Origin: Buddleja alternifolia | Lineage: Eukaryota > Streptophyta > Magnoliopsida > Lamiales > Scrophulariaceae | DNA: 64,000 nucleotides | Reading direction: 5' to 3' | Assembly (NCBI GenBank): GCA_019426215.1 | Contig: CM033401.1 | Location: 16,001,134 to 16,065,133 of the forward strand | Shown here: one piece after another, positions 1-11,242 of the stretch | How the letters are laid out: every line of letters starts with the position of its first letter | Numbering within the stretch: the stretch's first letter is position 1 | Notes under the pieces: model-generated | The model's database searches: none | What the model was told of the DNA's origin: nothing | The model's input: the letters and a program-made list of their open reading frames with translations, nothing else | Program-made: the position numbers and the translations under genes

Positions 1-1622
1 TAGAGAATAACCGATGTCTCGCGTATAAACTCCTATGCTTAGATCGTGATTTCCCAAATATTCCTATCCGGAAATCTAACCACTAAACATGCATTAACGT
101 ACTAGAGTTCACTCGATTTAAATCGAACAACTTCACCCGGGAATCTTTACCTATGTCTAGGGCAATTCCTCATTAGTTACGGGTCATGATGTGAATTTCT
201 TGCACCGTAAGTCAATTTTCTCCCGAAATATTAACCTAGGCATAAGATTCTAACATATAGTGATCAAGTATATGCAAGATAGGCAAAAACACAAATTCAC
301 ATCACATAACAATATAAGAACAACCTCAACAATCATCCATTATAAGCATATATCACAATTTGGCCTTACATGGCCCTAGTCTTATGAATTTAGTTCATAA
401 TGGATAATATGAAAAACATAAATGAATTAATACACATGTTCATAGACATAATTGAAATGAAAAGCTATAAAAACTCCCTCAAAAGTGAATAATGATGGAT
501 CTTGAAGTTGAGCCTTCAATCCCCAATCTCTTTTCCTTCCTCTAGTTTTCCCCTCCAAGAGTGATGAAGAATGGTGATGAATGGTGGAGAAATCAGATTA
601 GGGGCTGCCCCCCTCTCCTCTAAGAATCTGAAATTGATAGTGAATGATGAAGAGTATGGGTTCCCCCTCCTTTTATAGCAAAAATTCCACTAAAGTATGC
701 ATTAAGAATTCCCATTAAAGTTCCCCAATGAGAATTCCACCTAAGGTGATGCTTAAAGTTTGGCTTTTAAGATTCCAACCAGCTAAAAAATGCTAAACTT
801 TCGGCCCTTAAGAATTCCACCAAGCATAACCATGTGAAAACTTCAACAAAACACATGCATGCTGCCATTTTCTTGCTTTCCAGCGCAGTCTTAGTATTTT
901 CCTCATACAATTCTCCACAGATCTCCAAATTGGATGATTCAAGTGCCCATGTTCAGATAAAACATAGATCTACAACTTTCCAGAGGGACATTTTGTCCAA
1001 TTCGATCGCTAAGTATACCTAAATTACGTTTCAACATGGAGGTTGTTTCTGATTTGGCGCCCATAAAGTAAATCTACCAAGAAACACACTTATGACAACC
1101 CCTCAATACATGTGCTGAATTATGGCCAAAAGTGATTCTTACCCATCATATAATGCTGGAATTTAGGCTGAAAAGGAGTAACATTCGGATTATCCATGCC
1201 TAGGCATGACTAGGAGGGCGTTGGGGCGTATCCTGGCACATGTACTTCTCTGTTCGGCGCAGCAATCATATTTCCTTCACAATTATCTTTATAGACCTCC
1301 GATTTGGATGTTTCAAGTTCCCATTTGAAGCTAAGACATACATCTAAAACTTTGTAGAAGGAAACTTTGACTAAGTCGGTCTCGAAATGTACGGAATTAT
1401 CGCTCGAATGTGGTAGGAGATGCATAAACCGCCTAGGTGTTGAAAAACATGCTTGAACTTGTTTTGTACATCGTTTTTCTTCCCTTTTCTTCATGTATTC
1501 TCATTTATTATCTGTATTCACTTAACACACCTATTAAATGCAAATGTGACATGATTTAAGCAATAAGTGAATCCAAATCATAAAAATTACGGTCTTAAAA
1601 ACACGTAAAAACACCTCTTATC
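1..1622 (-). repeat. Gypsy-type LTR, partial, inserted in copia B
   Basis: Non-coding sequence that parallels the LTR of element C in several blocks: the 'cacccgggaatct' block near 136, the 'ggccttacatggccctagt' block near 362 and the 'aactccctc' block near 471. The right edge 'ctcttatca' at 1622 abuts copia B reverse transcriptase sequence directly. Read on the minus strand the LTR therefore begins TGATAAGAGGTG, resembling the TGTTGATAGGTG start of C. The left edge and the rest of the element lie outside the window, so a target duplication cannot be checked. It could be a solo LTR or one end of a full element. The small ORFs inside it look accidental. Confidence 0.65.
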
Positions 1623-1893
1623 AGAAGACTAGTGGGAGCAAACTCTCGTTCTTAGTACTATATGTGGACAACATTCTACTTATAGGAAATGACATAGGAA
1701 TGCTCACCACTGTCAAGAAATGGCTTTCGAGTACGTTTTCCATGAAAGACTTGGGAGAAGCCACATACATTCTAGGAATTCATACCTACAGGGATAGAAC
1801 GAATAGAATGATAGGCCTCTCTCAAGCCCTTTACTTAGAAAAGGTCCTAAAGAGGTTTAGGATGGACAACTCTAAGAAAGGGTTTCTTTCCAT
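1623..1893 (+). pseudogene. Copia element B, reverse transcriptase fragment
   Basis: Encodes the palm region of a Ty1/copia reverse transcriptase. The active-site box reads YVDN where the family has YVDD, so the second catalytic aspartate is replaced by asparagine (gac to aac). It continues through MKDLGEATYILGI and ends in the KVLKRFRMDNSKKG block, where copia A has inserted at 1894. The reading resumes at 14751. The left side is cut by a gypsy LTR, so the upstream gag, protease and integrase of B are outside the window. B and copia D belong to one family: their reverse transcriptase, RNase H and LTR sequences align closely. As enzyme it is dead. Confidence 0.85.
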
Positions 1894-3485
1894 TGTTAGG
1901 AAAAATTGCATAAAATAAGAAACGCAGCGGAAGAATAATAAGTTTAATCCTAGTGGATCATCTCTATTTCTTGTATTTAAATTGGGTTTTACGAAATTAA
2001 TTACCGTTCTCGCGTATGTTGAAATCTGAACCAGCTTTGCAATCCTTTTCTTGAACAACAAATCCGTCGCTATCTCTGAATTGCCACGCCGGAATCAAAA
2101 ACAAAAATCTCCTTCTTATTCACCTTGATGGACGGCTAGAGTGAGAGAGAAAGGGATGAGGGTTTGACTTGGAAAGAAAGTTTGTAAGTTGATTCTCTTG
2201 ACCTAGTTATTTTTCTACCAAGTAGTATATATATATATACTATAATAGAAAACAATAACCTAGGCTTCACAAGCCCTATATGTGGACGCCCACTTGTAGG
2301 CTTTTAAGCCTTCAGGCTTTGGTTATTAATTAATTAAATAATTAATATTATTTATCCAATAAATAAATAAATTAAATAATCAATTAAATTCATGTTCATA
2401 TTATAATTAAATTCCCATGAGGAATTAATTAATTCATTAACTTAATTAATTAATAAAATCATCTAATGATTAATTAATTAATCTCGATATCCAATACCAA
2501 AAATTCTCTCAAGTCTTTTTCCCATGATTTTTCTTTTTGCACTTCCTTTAAGCGCGACTCCTTAAGTTCGTTTCAAAAGGCAATTGGGAGAAAACCAAAA
2601 GGATGTGAGTAGCACCTAGCCAGTCACGTGGCTCACATCGTATCCCAATTGAGAACGAATGAATAGGATCATTCCAAACCATATACGCTGTGAATACCGT
2701 ACGTGTATAAACCTTTTATTCTTATATCCCAGTCAAGTGAGAGTCATGGTTTTAGTCAAACTCACATGACTTGACCATATGCTTAGCTCATAATGAGTCA
2801 AAGTCATTTTATGCTTTGGCCAAAGACTTTTAACCTCACTCATTCATAACTGCATAGGATACTTAGCTCATTCACTTATGAGAGAATAAATCCCATTTTG
2901 CTAATCAGTTAACAATGCTACTTGCCCATCAAGTCGCACTTCGAGGTCGATCCCACCAAAGGGTGATTTTGATCTAACTACTCTAATGACAGACTTGATG
3001 TCAAAAGTACATCTTCAACTCGACTCCTTAGGTCTAAGGTTCACGCGTACCTATCACAACTTATCAGTTTCATCATTGACTGTCAGTGAGTGAATACCCA
3101 TGTGATGAAACTGATGCGAGCCGTGTTCAAACATATCAGTCCAACTTATACGTCCATGAAATAAGCTCCCACTATCATTCCCATAGTGTTCGACTGGCAC
3201 TTTCTCTGTCAAAACTTATATCATGCAAGTCCTTGTTCTGTATGGATGTCCAGTCAAATACTTTCTTAGACTTGTGAACCCTATTGAGAGAATAAGGATC
3301 AAACCCTTCTAGTGCCATTCTCCATATCCCATAGGAAGTAGAAGGTTTGCCTTATACTCAAGGACTTTACGTTGTTTATTAACACCTTACAAACGCCTAT
3401 AAGAAAACAACAAGATAATGCCTTATATATATATATAATAAAATGATATTGTTTAGTTACAAGTCAATGCCCTATAAATCTACCC
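1894..3485 (-). repeat. 3' LTR of copia A (element sense), outer copy
   Basis: Matches 13135-14750 along its length with scattered substitutions, including the gcaaaacgcagcgg-like block, the tandem (ta)n tract near 2228, and the long aattaatt-rich stretch at 2320-2480. The match stops at 'ataaatctaccc' near 3485; the other copy continues another ~50 bp to CTAACA. That missing end and everything up to the start of reverse transcriptase were removed by one deletion. A 63-codon ORF at 3086-3277 recurs in the other LTR but lies in LTR sequence with no coding signature. Confidence 0.85.
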
Positions 3486-3486
3486 C

Positions 3487-5065
3487 ATCAGGTTGGTCCA
3501 CAAGTTTTCAGACTTCGTTTGCATGCATCGAATCGATCTCAGTTTGCATAGATTCACGCCATCTAGTAGCATCCACATCCACCATTGCTTGGTCAAAAGT
3601 GGAGGGATCATCTCCATGATCCTCCTCTAATACAGAATGAACATCCAGCGCCCTTTGTACTAGATATCCGTACCTCTCAGGCAGTTGAGGTACTCTACTT
3701 GATCTTCGTGGTTGTGGTTGTGTTACAAAAGGTTCGGTTCTCACTTCCTGTGTAGATGTATCCACTGGAGTCTCATTTTGTTCTTCTAGAACAATCTTTC
3801 TACCCGTTCCTCCTTCTTGAATGAACTCATCTTTAAGAAAGTGGACTTGTAAAGCTACAATGATCCTTTGATCATTGTGCAGGTAAAAGAGGTATCCCAT
3901 TGAACCCTCAGGATATCCAATGAAACATCCCTTCAAGGATCTAGCCTCCAACTTGTCCAGTTTGGTCTTTTTGATATAAGCCGGACATCCCCAAATCTTG
4001 ATGTGATTAAGACTTGGTTTCCTATTCCTCCATATCTCATAGGGATTCATAGGAACAGACATCTATTTAAAATGTGTACAGTTGTAAGCAGCGCATGACC
4101 CCAAAGTGAAATGGGTAAGTTAGTGTAGCTGAGCATGGAGCGAACCATGTCCAACAAAGTTCGATTCCTTCGCTCGGCTACTCCATTTAACTGGGGTGTC
4201 ACTGGAGGTGTGAGCTGTAATACTATACCATTCTCTCTGAGGTATACATCAAACTTATCACTCATATATTCTCCTTTTCGATCTGATCGAAGGGTTTTTA
4301 TATGTTGACCAGTTTGATTTTCCACTAAAGCCTTGAATTCCTCGAACTTTTCAATGGATTCAGACTTGTGCCTCATCATGTACACTAGACCATATCCTGA
4401 ATGGTCATCAGTGAAGGTGATGAAGTAAAGGAAACCTCCTCGCGCCATTTCTCCAAATGGACCACAAACATCAGTATGCACTAAGCCTGAGATTTGTGAG
4501 GCTCTTTCAAAAGTCCCTGTGAAGGGGGATCTATCCATCTTACCTTTGAGACAAGATTCACAAGTAGGATAGGGGTCCAATCCCAATGGGCCAATTAGTC
4601 CATCTTTCTCCATTTTGCGAATTTTATGTTCGCCGGCATGGCCTAGTCTAAGATGCCAAATCAATCTTTGATTTATTCCAAGCCTACTAAGTTTCCTTTG
4701 TATAGTATTCACAGAACACTCATTCTGGACATTAAGGTAATACAATCCATTTATTAAAGAAGCAAAGCCTACTAATTTATTATCATAATAAATGTTGCAT
4801 CGTTCATCAATAAAACGGAAAGTGTAACCAAGTTTAACTAAAACGGGAATAGAAACAATGTTTTTAAGCCCATTGAGCAAAACTATAACATTATCCAGAA
4901 ATAGTATATGTCCAGAATTTAAAAGCAATGAGGTAGATCCAATTCTAGTAGCTGCGATGCTATGCCCGCTGCCTACTTTTATCTGTCCAGCTTCCTTCCT
5001 CGCACCAGATCCTGATTCATGCAACAAATGTGAGCACTTGCTCCAGAATCAAGAATCCAAGATGT
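3487..5065 (-). pseudogene. Copia A protease-integrase remnant
   Basis: Read right to left. The retroviral-type protease box WILDSGASAH is intact near 5045. Next come the GAG-pre-integrase motif LWHLRLGHAG and CESCLKGKM. The integrase core follows, with its three acidic residues still visible: HTDVCGPFG, LRSDRKGEY (normally DRGGEY) and NGVAERRNRTL. The C-terminal integrase part [11 protein letters not shown] and the linker to reverse transcriptase end at SMQTEIDSMHANEV, where the tryptophan codon before KLVDQPDG is a stop. Frames change at about 5020 and 4060. The coding sequence breaks off at 3487, where LTR begins. The upstream border is gypsy C. Confidence 0.88.
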
Positions 5066-6517
5066 TGACTGGTCGTGTGTAGTAATCCTCACGTGTTTGC
5101 ACAGCAAGTGGACTGGTCGTGTGTAGTAATAAAGTGGACAATAAGTCCGGATTGTCGATCCCACAGAGACTTGTATTTTAGACTTTTTGAATTTAAAGCA
5201 AGCAATAATTAAACTAAAACTAAAGATTTAAAGATCTAAAAAGCAATAAAATAAACTAAAACAAAAATTAACTGAAATATTCTAGAAGCAAGATACAAGA
5301 AACAAGATGTCGAAATCAAGATAGTTGTGGAATAGAGCAACTAAGACACATGTGTTGGCATAAATTAATTAATTCTTGTTAAAATCACGTTTTCATATTA
5401 TTAGACTAATGTTGCTTTGGTGGAAACTCCTTAATTAACTACTACCCGATCTCTCGGCTGTAATAATCCTATTACTACGTGACGGTTCTCTAAATATGTC
5501 TATCCGAGAATCAAATCATTAGCCATGCATTCAAGTTTTAGAATTTCCCCGAATAAATCCGGCTAACTGCACCCGGGAATCTCTACCTATCTCTAGGGGG
5601 CAATTCCACTATTTGTTCTGGATTATGTGATGATTTCTTTGAACCCTAACTTATATTCTCTCGAATGAATAAACTAGGCTAATTAACAAGCATATGGTGA
5701 TCAAACATATGACTGGAATTAAAGCACAAAATCAATACACAAAGCAACAATAGAATTAATATGAAAAACACAATTTATAACTCAAATATCATAATTTAGC
5801 CTCAGCATGGCCTTAGTTCGAAGAATCTAATTCATTATAAAAGATAAAAGATAGCAACTTAAATTAAGATTCACATTCATCGACAAGAATAAATCTAAAT
5901 CTAAGAAACTCCCTCGTATTTTTTATGGTTGAATTTTGATCTTCGTCTCTTCCATGCTTCTTGATTTCTTCACTTTCAAGGGTTCTTGAAAATCCTCATG
6001 AATATGTAAAAACTATCTCTAAACCCCATTAGGGCTCTATTCTATGTGTATTTCGTCTCCTTTACCCTAGAGAACTGATCTAATATATATAAGGGTGGAA
6101 GGGGAAGACTCCAACTTGAATTAGAATTGGAAATTTCCAAAAATATGCTATTTTTCCCGTCAGACGCAACGTTCGAATGTCCAAAAGCTAACGTTCGAAC
6201 GTTAGGAACAGTAACATTTTGCCTTTTGTGCAGCGATCTTGTTTCCTTCATAACTTTCTCCACAGACCTCCGATTTTGGGTGATTCAAGTTTCCACGTGA
6301 TACTAAGACAGATATCTACAAATTTTTGGAATAAATATTTGTCAAATTCAGTTTCTAAATACTCCAAAATTCTGTATTTCCGTCCAGTTTTCCTCAATTG
6401 CAATGATTTTCTACCTTTACTCAATAAACACACAAATTAAACGCATATGTGACATAAACCAATGTAAATAACATAAATATGAGGCTCTAAAACTTCTAAA
6501 TCTCACACCTATCAACA
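5066..6517 (-). repeat. 3' LTR of gypsy C (element sense)
   Basis: About 1.45 kb, aligned over its whole length with 8969-10379. Differences include an altered outermost 14 bases (a second copy of the 'ctggtcgtgtgtag' block replaces 'acgaga') and a short extra stretch near 6170 ('acgttcgaa' repeated). It ends with CCTATCAACA, i.e. TGTTGATAGG on the element strand, directly beside the polypurine tract. Confidence 0.82.
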
Positions 6518-6528
6518 CCCCCAAACTT
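6518..6528 (-). other. Polypurine tract of gypsy C
   Basis: On the minus strand this reads AAGTTTGGGGG, directly before the 3' LTR start. In LTR elements this purine run survives RNase H and primes plus-strand DNA. Related copies, cacccccaaactta at 7801 and ttcccccaaacttgg at 7729, lie farther inside the element. Confidence 0.75.
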
Positions 6529-8080
6529 AACAATGATCGTCCCCGAGCAATAAAAAGACTAAGACTTAAGGACCTAAGATGAAGACATCAATCTAAAATA
6601 AAACAAAAACAAAAACGACTCACTTTCGTAGAGTGCACGATTGCATTTAGCGTATGCAACAAGCCTTTAAACCTTTTTGTTACCCAAAAACGACGAGTTT
6701 TGTCTCGTGAGGGTTTGCGGACGATTTACCCACAAAATCCATAAATTTTCGCCCCAACTAATCAATACAAATTAACATGATTAACAAGAAAACAATGGCA
6801 AAAAATCAACCTTTAAAGCTCAAAATTATATACACATATCAAATACTTGCCCATGTTACACTTAGACTCGAAAAGATCTCCAAAGGGTGTAGTGAAAATA
6901 AGTCTAAGACATTATAGTCAAGTGGCACCCTTACCAAATTTCAGATTTTCTCCCATATCTATTAACCTTCTATCAATCCTAAAGCACAAGCCTCATAGAA
7001 AACTTCAAATCCACTTACATTTCATTACTTAAACCAATTAAATTTTAAACTCACATGAAACTTCCATTTACATTCATTAAGGCTAGGTCGTGTGCAATGT
7101 TCTATTCCCTTAGGCTTTCTATGACACCCATGTATCGAGTTTTAGACCAATGACTCCCAAACTAGATAGTTTTAGGGCATTAAGTGTCCAGACACTCCTT
7201 ACGGATTTAATCACTCGAGTGCCAAAGGCCACGAAATAAAATTAGACCTTTCATTCACTTTTAACTTTAATTGGCTTGAACTTAGCTCAAATTAGCATAA
7301 TAGTACAGTTTATAGGCATGTAGTTTTTCACCTCCAGTACATATTAGCCTGACTTTGTAGTCATACCAATTATCATCAACCTTATTCGTTAATTATTAGG
7401 CATATGAAGCAACTACTCAACTCATGACCTTAAGAAGAATCTAAGTTAATATTTCCGGGAGAAGTTCCTTAAGTGTTTCAGAATGATTATCCACTTAACT
7501 CCTCTACCCTCAACTTATCGTGCATTTTTGAATCATCTAAGGAGAATCTACTCTAATCTAGGGTCCCACGAGCAAAACAAAGATATGTATAGTCCATTAA
7601 ATTCCAAAAAAATCAAGAAATCATGCCATTGTCTCAATTTAATCAATCTCAATGCATTAATTGGTAGGCAAAAAAATTTTCATGCTCGATTTTCTCAACA
7701 TAAAAGCATCTATACATGATAGCATACAAATTCCCCCAAACTTGGAAACATGCATATCACCAATATATTCAATAACTACTCAACAATTAAGCGTTTCTCA
7801 CACCCCCAAACTTAAACTCAACATTGTCCTCAATGTTGTCTCTCATAAAGCACAAAAAGCGTGAAAAGAAACACTTAACCTCATAGGTCGGTGAAAACCG
7901 AACCTAGTCTCATGCATAAATTCCAAGCGTGGCTCCAAATGGTGCACTTCAATCTCCATAGTATGTCATCATCAATCATGCACTTAATAACTCACAACTA
8001 TCGAGCATAATTTTTTTTTTTTAAACCAAACCAAAAACAACTAAACTACTAGAAAGCAAAAACAAAAAGGAAACAAAAAT
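6529..8080 (-). other. Non-coding internal region of gypsy C
   Basis: No convincing coding sequence on either strand. It contains two extra polypurine-like tracts on the minus strand (about 7729-7743 and 7801-7813). The second is preceded in element sense by an 'aacattgaggacaatgttg' inverted repeat, a configuration I associate with plant Tat/Athila 3' regions. A T10 run occurs near 8011. The ORFs at 6847 and 7483-7864 look accidental. Confidence 0.55.
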
Positions 8081-8098
8081 CTTGGGTTGCCTCCCAAG
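8081..8098 (-). other. Conserved gypsy hairpin motif CTTGGGAGGCAACCCAAG
   Basis: On the minus strand an 18-nt near-palindrome with CTTGGG/CCCAAG arms. The same 18 nt occur on the + strand at 29257-29274, just after the pol region of the other gypsy fragment G. It lies just downstream of the coding part in both elements, so it is probably a conserved cis element of the lineage. Confidence 0.6.
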
Positions 8099-8141
8099 AA
8101 GCGCTTTTTTAAAATCACTAGCTTGACTTTACCGAGTTATT

Positions 8142-8663
8142 TCAAGGCAGTTTCCGAATAAATGCCTTGTTCATTCTCCAAGTAAGGATGACATTTGGCC
8201 CGGTGTTAGTAGAAAATATGATGAGTAGTGACCAAGCAATCATCCACTCACGAGTTTTTTTATGGTCCCTCAATACCTCTATTACCTTTTCTTCCCCATG
8301 CTTCGGATGGTGGTGTGGACTCTTCTCCAAGCTATGGATACTAGCTCTTTTTCCTTCACCCATCGAAGTGATAAACTTGGAGTTTGCGATGTAGGACTCA
8401 AAGAGATTATTGGTTTTTCTTTCCTCTATACCCGTGGAGAGGGAAGAAGAAACCAAGGAAGCTTCTAGTAAAGACTCGAATGTACTTTCCTTCAACTTTG
8501 GCTTCTTTGATATCAATTCTTCAAGAAAAATGGGGTCGGGTATCGCTGGAGAAGGAATAGGAGTGGATTTCTCGTTGTTTGGAGATTCTGCCTTGGACGC
8601 GTGAATGTTAAGTGTGTGACACTGAGGCGATGACACCTTAATAGAAATCCTCTCATTTTTCAT
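8142..8663 (-). CDS. ORF of unknown function in gypsy C
   Basis: A 173-codon open frame in element sense, lying between primer site and hairpin motif where gag or the end of pol would be in a complete element. The translation is rich in Ser, Glu, Lys and Pro. I see no zinc knuckle, protease, reverse transcriptase or integrase motif. It ends ...RMNKAFIRKLP just before the conserved hairpin. It may be the residue of a larger polyprotein or an acquired spacer; the overlapping + strand ORFs at 8167-8604 are its shadow. Expression is unknown. Confidence 0.35.
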   Translation of the reverse strand: MKNERISIKVSSPQCHTLNIHASKAESPNNEKSTPIPSPAIPDPIFLEELISKKPKLKESTFESLLEASLVSSSLSTGIEERKTNNLFESYIANSKFITSMGEGKRASIHSLEKSPHHHPKHGEEKVIEVLRDHKKTREWMIAWSLLIIFSTNTGPNVILTWRMNKAFIRKLP

Positions 8664-8945
8664 TTCCTCAATGATAATTAGAGCCTCCTTAATCGGTCAT
8701 TCATACAAAGCATCAATGGCTTTGTGTACCAATTTCATATTATTCGGCTGATCCAAATCATCTAGTGTGAGTTGTAAGTCGTGTATGAGTTGTCGAACCC
8801 ATTCTCGTTCTTCCAGCATCAGGGAGAGAAATGGAGGATTTCCTACCATTTATTGAAATTAGAATTAAGACAAAAAAATTAAAGCAAATAAAAAAAATTA
8901 TAAAAACTAAACTTGCAATAAAAAAAACTAAAAAAAAAAACAAGT

Positions 8946-8962
8946 CCCCTGCAACGGCGCCA
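8946..8962 (-). other. tRNA-Asp primer binding site of gypsy C
   Basis: The minus strand reads TGGCGCCGTTGCAGGGG six nt inside the 5' LTR. It matches the usual plant gypsy site TGGCGCCGTTGCCGGGG except for one base. Its position fixes the orientation of element C. Confidence 0.85.
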
Positions 8963-8968
8963 AAAACT

Positions 8969-10379
8969 TGACACGAGAAATCCTCACGTGTTTGCACAGC
9001 AAGTGGACTGGTCGTGTGTAGTAATAAAGTGGACAATAAGTCCGGATTGTCGATCCCACAGAGACTTGTATTTTAGACTTCTTGAATTTAAAGCAAGCAA
9101 TAATTAAACTAAAACTAAAGATTTAAAGATCTAAAAAGCAATAAAACAAACTAAAACAAGAATTAACTAAAATATTCTGGAATCCAAATACAAGAAACAA
9201 GATGTCGAAATCAAGATAGCTATGGAATAGAGCAACTAAGACACATGTGTTGGCATAAATTAATTAATTCTTGTTAAAATCACGTTTTCATATTATTAGA
9301 CTAATGTTGCTTTGGTGGACACTCCTTAATTTACTACTACCCGATCTCTCGGCTGTAATAATCCTATTACTACGTGATGGTTCTCTAAATATGTCTATCT
9401 GAGAATCAAATCATTAGCCATGCATTCAAGTTTTAGAATTTCCCTAGATAAATCCGGCTAACTGCACCTGGGAATCTCTACCTATCTCTAGGGGCAATTC
9501 CACTATTTGTTCCGGATTATGTGATGATTTCTTTGAACCCTAACTTATATTCTCTCGAATGAATAAACTAGGCTAATTAACAAGCATATGATGATCAAAC
9601 ATATGATTGGAATTAAAGCACAAAATCAATACACAAAGCAACAATAGAATTAATATGAAAAACACAATTTATAACTCAAATATCATAATTTAGCCTCAAC
9701 ATGGCCTTAATTCGAAGAATCTAATTCATTATAAAAGATAAAAGATAGCAACTTAAATTAAGATTCATATTCATAGACAAAAACAAATCTAAATCTAAGA
9801 AACTCCCTCGTATTTTTTATGGTTGAACTTTGATCTTCGTCTCTTCCATGCTTCTTGATTTCTTCACTTTCAAGGGTTCTTGAAAACCTTCATGAATATG
9901 TAAAAAACTATCTCTAAACCCTATTAGGGCTCTATTCTATGTGTATTTCGTCTCCTTTACCCTAGAGAACTGATCTAATGTATATAAGGGTGGAAGGGGA
10001 AGACTCCAACTTGAATTAGAATTGGAAATTTCCAAAAATTTGCTATTTTTCCCGTCAGACGCAACGATCGAACGTTAGGAACAGTAATATTTTGCCTTCT
10101 GCGCAGCGATCTTGTTTCCTTCATAACTTTATCCACAGACCTCCGATTTAGGTGATTCAAGTTGCCACTTGATGATAAGACAGAGATTTACAATTTTGTG
10201 GAGTCTTTAAATACTCCGAAATTCTGCATTGTCGTCCAGTTTTCTTCAATTGCAATGATTTTCCACTTTTACTTAATAAGCACACAAATTAAGCGCATAT
10301 GTGGCATAAATCTTGCATAAACCAATGTAAATAACATAAATATGAGACTCTTAAATATGTAAATCTCACACCTATCAAC
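8969..10379 (-). repeat. 5' LTR of gypsy C (element sense)
   Basis: Begins on the + strand with TGACACGAGAAATCC and ends cctatcaac at 10379. Nearly identical to 5066-6517 apart from small deletions near 10055 and 10200. The similarity suggests a fairly recent insertion. Copia A gag resumes at 10380. Confidence 0.82.
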
Positions 10380-11242
10380 GGTCATAGAACAATAAGTTTC
10401 ATGAACATAAAGTTCCATACCTTGTGCGCCCGGCCCCATGTTCGGACAGTTCCTTCTCCAACTCACCGCAGTGTAGGCATCTGTCTGTCTTTTGTGGCCC
10501 TTTACGCTTGCGATTCACAGGAGCTTTCCCTTTTCCTTTATCTACACCACCCTGAGCTCCAAGCTCGCCACTCTGCTTCTTGGCTTTCTTCTTCTTATTC
10601 TTCGCCCGTTTGGGCCCAGAAGAGATAACCAATGCAGTTTCCTTTCCCTTGGGCTTCAATTGAGATTATGCAGTGTTTAATTTATTCATTAGCCCAGCTA
10701 AGTTGCATTCAATCTCATTGCAATTAAAGTTCATGACAAATTGGGAAAAAGAATCAGGAAGAGACTGCAAAATGAGATCAGTTTGAAGATGTGGGTGCAT
10801 TGTAAAATCGAGAGCCTCCAATCTCTCGATCATCTTGAGGACATGATCCCCAACTTTCTCACCTTCTCTCATTTTGGCCCCCCAAGAGCTCTTTAGATAT
10901 CTCATATCTAGCAGTACGGCTGTGCTCACCATAGAGCTCGACCAGGTGTGCCAAGATAGCCCTTGCTGTGGTCATCTTCTCGTGGGACCTCTGAAGCTCA
11001 TTTGTCATTGAGCCGAGAATGTACCCACGCACTCGGACGTCGTCCTTTACCCATTTTTCATGAGCTTGGAGTTCTTCCTCATTGGCACGTGTTCTGCCAA
11101 GAGGAGCAGGGATGTCTGTGTCCAACATGTATCCCAAGGACTCCATGTTGAGAACTATTCTCAAGTTCTTTAGCCAATCCACGTAGTTGGGTCCGGTATT
11201 GATGTTCTTTTCGAGTAAAACGGAAAGTGGGTTGATAGTCAT
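10380..11242 (-). pseudogene. Copia A gag remnant
   Basis: Starts MTINPLSVLLEKN at 11242 and follows the copia Gag (UBN2-type) plan: the GPNYVDWLKNLRIVL segment, MTNELQRSHEKM, ELYGEHSRTARYEISKEL, then a one-base insertion in a G run near 10875 shifts the frame. The next frame carries MREGEKVGDHVLKMIERL and LILQSLPDSFSQF, ends at a TAA near 10674 where a sister copy has CAG/CAA, and a third piece reads KPKGKETALVISS with a Lys/Arg-rich nucleic-acid-binding tail. The zinc knuckle starts CLHCGE but is then disrupted. It breaks at gypsy C just after the CSMTV block that precedes protease. Confidence 0.85.

Larger units (their letters stand above)
5066..10379 (-). mobile_element. Non-autonomous Ty3/gypsy element C (Tat/Athila-like)
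   Basis: Two near-identical LTRs (5066-6517 and 8969-10379) flank only ~2.45 kb of mostly non-coding DNA. On the minus strand the 5' LTR is followed after 6 nt by a primer site matching tRNA-Asp, and a G-rich polypurine tract abuts the 3' LTR. Both are usual for plant Tat/Athila/Ogre gypsy elements. No protease, reverse transcriptase, RNase H or integrase is present, so it must have been moved by proteins of another element. It interrupts copia A between gag (CSMTV...) and the protease box (STSWILD). The terminal bases are partly altered (LTR end reads caac-g at 10380) and I found no clean target duplication. Confidence 0.82.

Noticed and set aside
834..1494. Small host genes at 834-1022 and 1210-1494
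   Set aside because: Both lie inside gypsy-type LTR sequence; no homology recognised.
3086..3277. ORF repeated at 14324-14533 with similar protein
   Set aside because: It is conserved only because both lie in the paired LTRs of copia A; no motif or codon signature supports coding.
8167..8604. Three overlapping + strand ORFs
   Set aside because: Antisense shadow of the 173-codon minus ORF in gypsy C.
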